Positions 57,277 to 64,000 of a stretch of 64,000 nt of DNA are shown one piece after another (the first letter of the stretch is position 1; each line of letters begins with the position of its first letter). The notes beneath the pieces were generated by a model that did not search any database, was not told the origin of the DNA, and worked only from the letters and a program-made list of their open reading frames with translations. This stretch comes from Nesterenkonia halophila (lineage in GTDB: Bacteria > Actinomycetota > Actinomycetes > Actinomycetales > Micrococcaceae), in contig NZ_WIAX01000013.1 of assembly GCF_009467795.1 (NCBI RefSeq), positions 225,655 through 289,654 of the forward strand. The letters are read 5' to 3'. A program made the translations under genes and the position numbers.

Positions 57277-57968
57277 CTTCCTTGCTCCTGAGGCTCCGAG
57301 GACCCCTCCAGGCCTGGGGTTCCTCGAGTCGCTACAACACCCGTGACACGCAGAGTGAGCCGACGAAGTCCGGAGTGCTCGGGCTGCTCGCCGCAGCTCA
57401 GGGGCGACGCCGGTCAGACGCCGTGGAGGACCTCGCCTCCCTGACGTTCGGAGTCCGAGTGGACCAGCCCGGCTCCCTGCTGCGTGACTTCCAGACGGCG
57501 ATCGACTGGCGGTCTGGAAAGTCTCAGCCGCTCTCGTACCGCTACTACTTGTCCGATGCGCGGTTCGTCGCGGCAGTCTCGGGCGACAACACAATGATCA
57601 ATGCTCTCGAAGGTGCGCTCCGCTCCCCGAGGTTCCCACTCTACTTGGGCAGACGATCCTGCCCGGCCAATCCCGACGTGCTCATCGGACAACACGAGGG
57701 CGACGTGGAGGAGGCTCTGCAGGCGGTCCCGTGGCAGGCGTCCCGAACGCACCGCAGGACCCGTGCACGTGTCACGCACCTTCCTATGCTCCGTGATGCA
57801 GCTCCCGGAGAGGCCGGCGACGCTCGACGGGACGTCCCTGTCAGCTTCGATCGCGCACACCGGAAGTATGACTGGAGGACCGTGGTCGCCGGGGCAGCTG
57901 TGGAAATCGACAACCCCGACGGATCAGAACCCGCTGATCCCTTCTTCGAGGCGGTGCAAGCTTCATGA
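57273..57968 (+). CDS. casD: Cascade subunit Cas5e (CasD)
   Basis: The 231-residue RAMP protein caps the 5' handle of the crRNA. 'LLLRLRGPLQAWGSSSRYNTRDTQSEPTKSGVLGLL' spans the N-terminal signature (L-R-L-x-G-P-L-Q-A-W-G...R-x-T-x-x-x-P-T-K-S-x-V-x-G-L), the hallmark of CasD/YgcI. 'YRYYLSDARFVAAV' and 'PLYLGRRSCPA' follow, both family blocks. Length matches. It overlaps both cas7 and cas6 by 4 bases, so these subunits are translated as a coupled set. Confidence 0.94.
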   Translation: MTSLLLRLRGPLQAWGSSSRYNTRDTQSEPTKSGVLGLLAAAQGRRRSDAVEDLASLTFGVRVDQPGSLLRDFQTAIDWRSGKSQPLSYRYYLSDARFVAAVSGDNTMINALEGALRSPRFPLYLGRRSCPANPDVLIGQHEGDVEEALQAVPWQASRTHRRTRARVTHLPMLRDAAPGEAGDARRDVPVSFDRAHRKYDWRTVVAGAAVEIDNPDGSEPADPFFEAVQAS

Positions 57969-58654
57969 CATGGTTCACCACACTCGCGCTGAATCCGCTG
58001 CGGCGGGACGCCCGCCGACTGTTTAGCAGTCCACAGGCGATGCATGCCGCAGTGATGGGAGCTTTTCCTCCAGAAGCTGAAACCGAATCGGCCGACGGTC
58101 GAGTGCTGTGGCGTGTAGACGAGGGAGACGGCACCCGCACGCTGTATGTGGTCTCCCCTGAGAAACCCGACCTCGGCCATGTGGTCGAGCAGGCGGGCTG
58201 GGAGACCAGCCCCGCAAAGTGTGCCGCCTACGGGGCCTTCCTGAATCAGCTGACGAGGGGGCAGCAGTGGGGCTTCCGTCTGCGGGCCAACCCGGTCAAG
58301 TCTCTTCGCCAGGGCGACGGTGACCGAGGCAAAGTCGTCCCCCATGTCACCGTCGCCCAACAGATCGAGTGGCTGGTGGGGAAGTCTCAAGGACTCGGCT
58401 TCGACGTCGCAGATCCTCTCGGCGAGGATGCCTCAGAGAACGGGCCCAGCCTGACCGTCACGGCACGAGACGATCGTCGTTTTCGCCGAGCAGATCGGGA
58501 TGGACAGGGATGCGGTCGTGTCACTCTGCGCCAGGCTCAGTTCGACGGCATCCTCACCGTCTCGGACGTCGCTCAGCTCCAGCGTGCCCTCGTGTTCGGG
58601 ATCGGACGCGGCAAGGCGTACGGATGCGGGCTGATGACGCTCAGAAGGATCTGA
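57965..58654 (+). CDS. casE: crRNA endonuclease Cas6e (CasE)
   Basis: The 229-residue protein cuts pre-crRNA at the base of the repeat hairpin and stays bound to the 3' handle. 'MTWFTTLALNPLRRD' and 'SSPQAMHAAVMGAFP' at the start match Cas6e; His27 in the latter is the probable general catalyst. The C-terminal 'LVFGIGRGKAYGCGLMTLRR' carries the glycine-rich G-x-G-R-x-K-x-x-G-x-G-L-x-x-L loop shared by Cas6 proteins. The repeat stem CCCCGC/GCGGGG is the expected substrate. It overlaps cas5 by 4 bases and is separated from cas1 by 1 base. Confidence 0.94.
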   Translation: MTWFTTLALNPLRRDARRLFSSPQAMHAAVMGAFPPEAETESADGRVLWRVDEGDGTRTLYVVSPEKPDLGHVVEQAGWETSPAKCAAYGAFLNQLTRGQQWGFRLRANPVKSLRQGDGDRGKVVPHVTVAQQIEWLVGKSQGLGFDVADPLGEDASENGPSLTVTARDDRRFRRADRDGQGCGRVTLRQAQFDGILTVSDVAQLQRALVFGIGRGKAYGCGLMTLRRI

Positions 58655-58655
58655 C

Positions 58656-59600
58656 ATGTCGATCCCCGGAGTTCCCCCACCTGTGCCGACGGAACTGCTC
58701 CGTGCCGAGGACCGATTGTCGTTCGTCTATCTCGAACGATCTGTCATCCATCGCGATGAGAATGCCATCACCTCCACCGACGATGAAGGGACCATCCATC
58801 TGCCGGCCGCCGGACTCGGATGTCTCATGCTGGGCCCTGGCACTCGCATCACCCATGCTGCCGTGTCCTTGCTGGGTGACTGTGGAGTGAGCGTCGTGTG
58901 GTGCGGAGAGCAGGGCGTCCGGTTCTATGCTCAGGGAGCCGAGACAGCGCGGAATTCCGCGCTGCTGCAGCGCCAGGCGGCTCTGGTGTCCAACACGCGG
59001 AGCCGCCTGCGCGTGGCACGGGCGATGTACCAGATGCGTTTCCCGGGAGAAGACGTCTCGAAGCTCTCGATGGATCAGCTCCGCGGGCGAGAAGGGGCTC
59101 GGGTACGGAAGATCTATCGGCAGCATGCCGAACGCACGGGGGTTTCCTGGTCAGGTCGCCGCTATGAACGCGACAACTTCGACGCCAGAAATCCCATCAA
59201 TCAGGCCCTTTCCGCGGCGAATGCGGCGCTCTACGGCGTCGCACAATCCGTGATCACCGCATTGGGATGCTCACCCGGGCTCGGATTCGTGCACTCGGGC
59301 ACATCTCGATCATTCGTCTATGACATCGCCGACCTCTACAAGGCGGAGACGGTCATTCCGGCGACTTTCGACACGATCGCTGCAGGCGAAGAGACACCCT
59401 CGACTGCCGTTCGTCGTCGCCTGCGTGACCTGATCGTCTCATCCGATCTTCTCTCCAGGACAGCACGAGATATCCAGGGACTGCTCATGATGGAGAAAGT
59501 TTCTGAAGCCGACCTCTGGGATCGAGACCGTGATGACTTGAGCCTCTGGGACCCACACGGTGACGTGAAGTCTGGCGTGAACCATGGAGGCTCATCATGA
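58656..59600 (+). CDS. cas1: CRISPR integrase Cas1 (type I-E)
   Basis: The 314-residue integrase, with Cas2, inserts new spacers at the leader end. The active-site residues can be placed by comparison with E. coli: Glu146 in 'LRGREGARVRKIY', His213 in 'LGFVHSGTSRSF', and Asp223/Asp226 in 'VYDIADLYKAE'. The N-terminal 'LSFVYLERSVIHRDENAI' is the usual beta-strand domain of Cas1e. Everything required for catalysis appears intact, in keeping with an active array. It overlaps cas2 by 4 bases. Confidence 0.96.
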   Translation: MSIPGVPPPVPTELLRAEDRLSFVYLERSVIHRDENAITSTDDEGTIHLPAAGLGCLMLGPGTRITHAAVSLLGDCGVSVVWCGEQGVRFYAQGAETARNSALLQRQAALVSNTRSRLRVARAMYQMRFPGEDVSKLSMDQLRGREGARVRKIYRQHAERTGVSWSGRRYERDNFDARNPINQALSAANAALYGVAQSVITALGCSPGLGFVHSGTSRSFVYDIADLYKAETVIPATFDTIAAGEETPSTAVRRRLRDLIVSSDLLSRTARDIQGLLMMEKVSEADLWDRDRDDLSLWDPHGDVKSGVNHGGSS

Positions 59601-59992
59601 TGGTTCTGGTCCTGACTGCCTCCCCACCGGGCCTTCGGGGAGACCTCACGAAATGGCTGCTGGAGATCAGCCCGGGCGTCTTTGTCGGCAATGTCAACAA
59701 GCGCGTCCGCGAGAAGCTCTGGGCCCGGGTGCAAACCATGTGTCAGGAAGGACGAGCGCTGCTCGTCCATTCGAGCACCAACGAGCAACGACTCGAGTTT
59801 CATGTCCATGATCACAGCTGGCAGCCAACCGACCTCGACGGCATCACAGTCATGAAGCGCCCGACCAAGCGGCGTACTGCACAGACCCGGACCGGATGGA
59901 GCACCGCACGCGGCCAGAGGCGTGCTCGACGTGCTTCATGGATGCGCCGCTACGACGGAGGCAACGACGAAAGTGCATCTGAAACTCCCTGA
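59597..59992 (+). CDS. cas2: CRISPR adaptation protein Cas2 (type I-E)
   Basis: The 131-residue protein bridges the two Cas1 dimers. The N-terminal 90 residues match Cas2e/CasF: 'MVLVLTASPPGLRGDLTKWLLEI', 'PGVFVGNVNKRVREKLW' and 'TNEQRLEFHVHDHSW'. The last 40 residues form a basic tail ('TKRRTAQTRTGWSTARGQRRARR') longer than the E. coli protein, which may contact DNA. The gene ends 28 bases before the first repeat, so its 3' part may also serve as CRISPR leader DNA. Confidence 0.94.
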   Translation: MMVLVLTASPPGLRGDLTKWLLEISPGVFVGNVNKRVREKLWARVQTMCQEGRALLVHSSTNEQRLEFHVHDHSWQPTDLDGITVMKRPTKRRTAQTRTGWSTARGQRRARRASWMRRYDGGNDESASETP

Positions 59993-60020
59993 CTCTTGCT
60001 AACATCGCAGGTCAGGAAGT
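59993..60020 (+). promoter_or_regulatory. very short CRISPR leader
   Basis: Only 28 bases lie between the cas2 stop and the first repeat. They contain TAACAT (59999-60004), a possible -10 element that would start transcription just before the first repeat. Any longer leader or IHF-like bending site must lie inside the end of cas2. Confidence 0.4.
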
Positions 60021-63000
60021 GTGCTCCCCGCCTACGCGGGGATGAGCCGCATCATGACCCGCACACCACAACACCTGATCTGTGCTCCCCGCCTACGCGG
60101 GGATGAGCCCGACATGATCACCGACCTTCGCTTCATGGCGGTGTGCTCCCCGCCTACGCGGGGATGAGCCCGCGACTGCTATCGGGCGGCTGGCATCCTC
60201 CGGGTGCTCCCCGCCTACGCGGGGATGAGCCGTGCCCTCCGAGTGTCGAACGAGTATTCGACATGTGCTCCCCGCCTACGCGGGGATGAGCCCTGGTACG
60301 CACCAGACGCGGACGACGACGGGTTGTGCTCCCCGCCTACGCGGGGATGAGCCGCGTGCGTGTGCTGCCTGGGTCGTTTGCGGCGCGTGCTCCCCGCCTA
60401 CGCGGGGATGAGCCCCTTGGCGGCATGGAGGGTCCGATGGTCCCGCAGTGCTCCCCGCCTACGCGGGGATGAGCCGACGCGTTCAGGAGGGACATATGAG
60501 CAGCCCCAGTGCTCCCCGCCTACGCGGGGATGAGCCGAAAATGTTCTCGGTGCCGGGCTCCAGGACCACGTGCTCCCCGCCTACGCGGGGATGAGCCAGC
60601 CCGTCCAGGCCGTCGATGAAGTTGAAGGCAGTGCTCCCCGCCTACGCGGGGATGAGCCGTTCTATGACCAGTACGGGAATTGGGAGCAGACGTGCTCCCC
60701 GCCTACGCGGGGATGAGCCGCGCCCCCCATCTGCCGGGCCATAGCCTTGTTCGTGCTCCCCGCCTACGCGGGGATGAGCCCCCCCTACCGCGGCTGACCG
60801 CGCACCCGCACTACGTGCTCCCCGCCTACGCGGGGATGAGCCCGGTGCGCCCGGCTGGATCGACTCCCGTAAATGGTGCTCCCCGCCTACGCGGGGATGA
60901 GCCTACACCTGCGAGCGCGCCGAAGTCACCGGCGACGTGCTCCCCGCCTACGCGGGGATGAGCCGTTCACGACGGCGAACTTCCCGAGGATGATGTAGTG
61001 CTCCCCGCCTACGCGGGGATGAGCCGGCCAGCGGTCAGGGCAATGCCCTTGAAGTCGAGTGCTCCCCGCCTACGCGGGGATGAGCCGCCGACCCAGTCCG
61101 GCAAGTCGCTGTGGAAGGCGTGCTCCCCGCCTACGCGGGGATGAGCCCCGCACCGCCGCGAGCCTCGGTTACCACATCCAGTGCTCCCCGCCTACGCGGG
61201 GATGAGCCATACCCGGAGGACCACTGGCGGTTCCCTGACGAGTGCTCCCCGCCTACGCGGGGATGAGCCCGTCAGGGTGATCTGCTCCCAATGCAACAGC
61301 AAGTGCTCCCCGCCTACGCGGGGATGAGCCCGGGTGGGTACGCGGCCACGACTACGGGACCGGGTGCTCCCCGCCTACGCGGGGATGAGCCGCGAGAGTC
61401 GAATACGCGTCGCGCCACGTGATCGTGCTCCCCGCCTACGCGGGGATGAGCCGCCTCCGAGCGTGAACAGCAAGCCCAAGCCCATGTGCTCCCCGCCTAC
61501 GCGGGGATGAGCCTTCCCGTACTGGTCATAGAACCGCTGGATGTCAGTGCTCCCCGCCTACGCGGGGATGAGCCCCCATCGACCAGCGCCCAGACGACGA
61601 AACCGCCGTGCTCCCCGCCTACGCGGGGATGAGCCCACGGCTCAGACGTTGGTCGCTGATGCTCCACCGTGCTCCCCGCCTACGCGGGGATGAGCCGTGA
61701 GTAATGATCGTCGCATCCGGTGAGGCGTTGTGCTCCCCGCCTACGCGGGGATGAGCCCTCGTCCATGACCACACGGAAGTGCTTCGCGTCGTGCTCCCCG
61801 CCTACGCGGGGATGAGCCCGATCTCCTCCATAGCGGCCAGGAGATGGGACCGTGCTCCCCGCCTACGCGGGGATGAGCCTGATCACTGTCACTGTCAACG
61901 GCACCAAGTACAGTGCTCCCCGCCTACGCGGGGATGAGCCCAGGCGACCAAACACGAACTCGGAACCGACCGCGTGCTCCCCGCCTACGCGGGGATGAGC
62001 CCGCCGCGTGGGAGTTCGCCGCACAGTGCGGCGAGTGCTCCCCGCCTACGCGGGGATGAGCCGAGCACCATCTCGAACCTGTGGGTTGGTCGCCGGTGCT
62101 CCCCGCCTACGCGGGGATGAGCCGGCTTGGCAGGGCGGCAAGGAGCTCCTGGGCAAGTGCTCCCCGCCTACGCGGGGATGAGCCGATGTGTTCCTGCGCG
62201 GCGCAAAGTACGGGCACGTGCTCCCCGCCTACGCGGGGATGAGCCCGAAGCGCTCGAAGCGCAGGAGACCGCGGTAGCGTGCTCCCCGCCTACGCGGGGA
62301 TGAGCCGACACACGCATCCGAGTTCGGGCGCTGCTGGCCGTGCTCCCCGCCTACGCGGGGATGAGCCCCGCGCGGTACGCGTCCGCCTCCTCTCGGCACA
62401 GTGCTCCCCGCCTACGCGGGGATGAGCCCCGGGGCACCAGGTCGGCCAACGGGTTCTCCATGTGCTCCCCGCCTACGCGGGGGTGAGCCCAGTGGCGCGG
62501 GGCAAACCGCGCGAGCTGTTCAGTGCTCCCCGCCTACGCGGGGATGAGCCTCGACAGGCACCGGCCCGCCACGCTGGGAGACCGTGCTCCCCGCCTACGC
62601 GGGGATGAGCCCCGAAGCAGTCGGGTGCACGCCCGGTCCCGTCGGTGCTCCCCGCCTACGCGGGGATGAGCCGCTCTCGAACGGCGAGCACGTGCTGACG
62701 GCGGAGTGCTCCCCGCCTACGCGGGGATGAGCCGAGAACGCCGAGCTGGCCGACATGCACACGAAGGTGCTCCCCGCCTACGCGGGGATGAGCCCCAGTG
62801 ATGAAAGTCTTCTCGATGTCACGAGAGGTGCTCCCCGCCTACGCGGGGATGAGCCGGCAGGCTTCAGAGCTTCCCAAATCTTGACCAAGTGCTCCCCGCC
62901 TACGCGGGGATGAGCCGCTGCCAAGCCATCTCCGTCGCAGTAAGAGTCGGTGCTCCCCGCCTACGCGGGGATGAGCCGCGGACATGGCACGCGCACTGAA

Positions 63001-64000
63001 GAAGCTGAAGGTGCTCCCCGCCTACGCGGGGATGAGCCCTCTCTGGAGGTGAAGGCGCAGTTGACGCCGGAGTGCTCCCCGCCTACGCGGGGATGAGCCG
63101 TGACTACCGGATCACCACGGAGAAGTGACGCAGTGCTCCCCGCCTACGCGGGGATGAGCCCCGCTGGATATCCTGGCGCGCACGCGCATCCTGGTGCTCC
63201 CCGCCTACGCGGGGATGAGCCCAATTCGCCAAATCTTCTTAGTCCACTTGACGAGTGCTCCCCGCCTACGCGGGGATGAGCCCTTCATCCCCACCCCGTG
63301 GCCGTCGCTGAACGAGTGCTCCCCGCCTACGCGGGGATGAGCCGATCTCCATGATGACGACCTCGGGCACCTTGGCGTGCTCCCCGCCTACGCGGGGATG
63401 AGCCGCAGATCCCCGGCATCATCAGCCAGGTGAAGGGGTGCTCCCCGCCTACGCGGGGATGAGCCCGGTCCACTGCTGGGCGCCCTTCTGCACCACCAGT
63501 GCTCCCCGCCTACGCGGGGATGAGCCCACCTGGACGCTTGCCCACGCCCTCGCCGCAGCGTGTGCTCCCCGCCTACGCGGGGATGAGCCCATGCTGTTGA
63601 TGTTCTGGGCGCGACCATCCTTGTGCTCCCCGCCTACGCGGGGATGAGCCGTCCAAGGGCAAGGCCAGTACCGGCGGGTCGAAGTGCTCCCCGCCTACGC
63701 GGGGATGAGCCGACCCCGACCTCCTCCAGCAATTCAGAGACGCAGTGCTCCCCGCCTACGCGGGGATGAGCCGGTGACGGTGAAGGGCGCGATGAATAGG
63801 CCCGTGTGCTCCCCGCCTACGCGGGGATGAGCCCTCTCCGGGGGAGCTGTCGGCGACGATTGATTCGTGCTCCCCGCCTACGCGGGGATGAGCCGTTCCT
63901 CCGTTCGAATCGGAGGTCGGCGACTGGGTGCTCCCCGCCTACGCGGGGATGAGCCGGCGTGGAAGGCCGGCGAGCGGGTCAACGATGAGTGTGCTCCCCG
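60021..64000 (+). CRISPR. type I-E CRISPR array, 65 full repeats plus a partial one, 65 spacers, cut by the window edge
   Basis: The 28-bp repeat starts GTGCTCCCCGCC and ends GCGGGGATGAGCC, with the hairpin stem CCCCGC/GCGGGG. Its orientation matches the E. coli I-E repeat, so the leader is on the left, next to cas2. Repeats begin at 60021 and recur every 61 bases; spacers are 33 bases except spacer 13 (34 bases, 60781-60814), spacer 58 (35 bases, 63527-63561) and spacer 65 (35 bases, 63956-63990). The 66th repeat begins at 63991 and is cut after 10 bases. All full repeats appear identical except that at 62462-62489 (A to G at 62483). The array's length, lack of decay and intact cas genes indicate a recently active system. 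Confidence 0.99.

Noticed and set aside
60680..63647. Short open frames inside the CRISPR array
   Set aside because: They are translations of the repeat (PRLRGDEP and PAYAGM phrases) and not genes.

Overview
The window is very GC-rich, with GTG starts, little intergenic space and long runs of genes overlapping by 4 bases (ATGA/GTGA). Gene content (rmlC-rmlD fusion, UTRA-type GntR, MurQ/AnmK recycling genes, Ohr, type I-E Cas proteins of actinobacterial type) suggests a Gram-positive actinomycete, most likely of the Micrococcales. No rRNA or tRNA gene was seen, so I do not assign a genus.

1-25.2 kb is a surface-polysaccharide locus. It starts at the edge with a TagF-like fragment and holds a secreted BNR/FnIII protein, a sulfotransferase, a polysaccharide pyruvyl transferase, a large WsaF/RfbF-type rhamnosyltransferase fusion, an AlgX/AlgJ-like O-acetylation protein, two GT2-plus-CgeB-like glycosyltransferases, an RgpF-like protein, and the full dTDP-L-rhamnose supply (rmlA, rmlB, fused rmlC-rmlD). 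A nonulosonate branch is interleaved: a NeuB-type synthase fused to a 'GKGPS' domain, a CMP-sugar synthetase and an ATP-grasp enzyme. The expected product is a rhamnose-rich, acid-sugar and probably pyruvylated, sulfated or acetylated wall glycan.

25.2-27.8 kb holds TetR, FMN-reductase and pirin genes. 28.0-33.2 kb holds a membrane protein divergent from a tightly overlapping five-gene operon (GT2, DUF2064, methyltransferase, MTA phosphorylase, dTDP-rhamnose-4-epimerase-like). From memory it resembles the uncharacterised M. tuberculosis Rv0535-Rv0541c neighbourhood.

33.5-43.0 kb is an amino-sugar/muropeptide salvage block on the minus strand: GntR, AnmK, sodium/solute symporter, MurQ, BadF-type kinase, FAD/Fe-S D-lactate-dehydrogenase-like protein, NagB. 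MurQ releases D-lactate, so the co-operonic FAD/Fe-S enzyme closes the pathway. 43.3-48.2 kb is a LacI-controlled rhamnoside use unit (LacI, MFS transporter, GH78 alpha-L-rhamnosidase), followed by ohr and a galactokinase-like gene.

50.9-64.0 kb is a complete type I-E CRISPR-Cas system (cas3-cse1-cse2-cas7-cas5-cas6-cas1-cas2) and an array of 65 full 28-bp repeats and 65 spacers that runs off the window edge.

The least explained structure is a family of five roughly 76-81-bp palindromic intergenic elements between 27.8 and 48.3 kb. Each has 20-bp inverted arms around a LacI-type pseudo-palindrome. The core of two copies is the exact reverse complement of an operator-like site in front of the rhamnoside operon.
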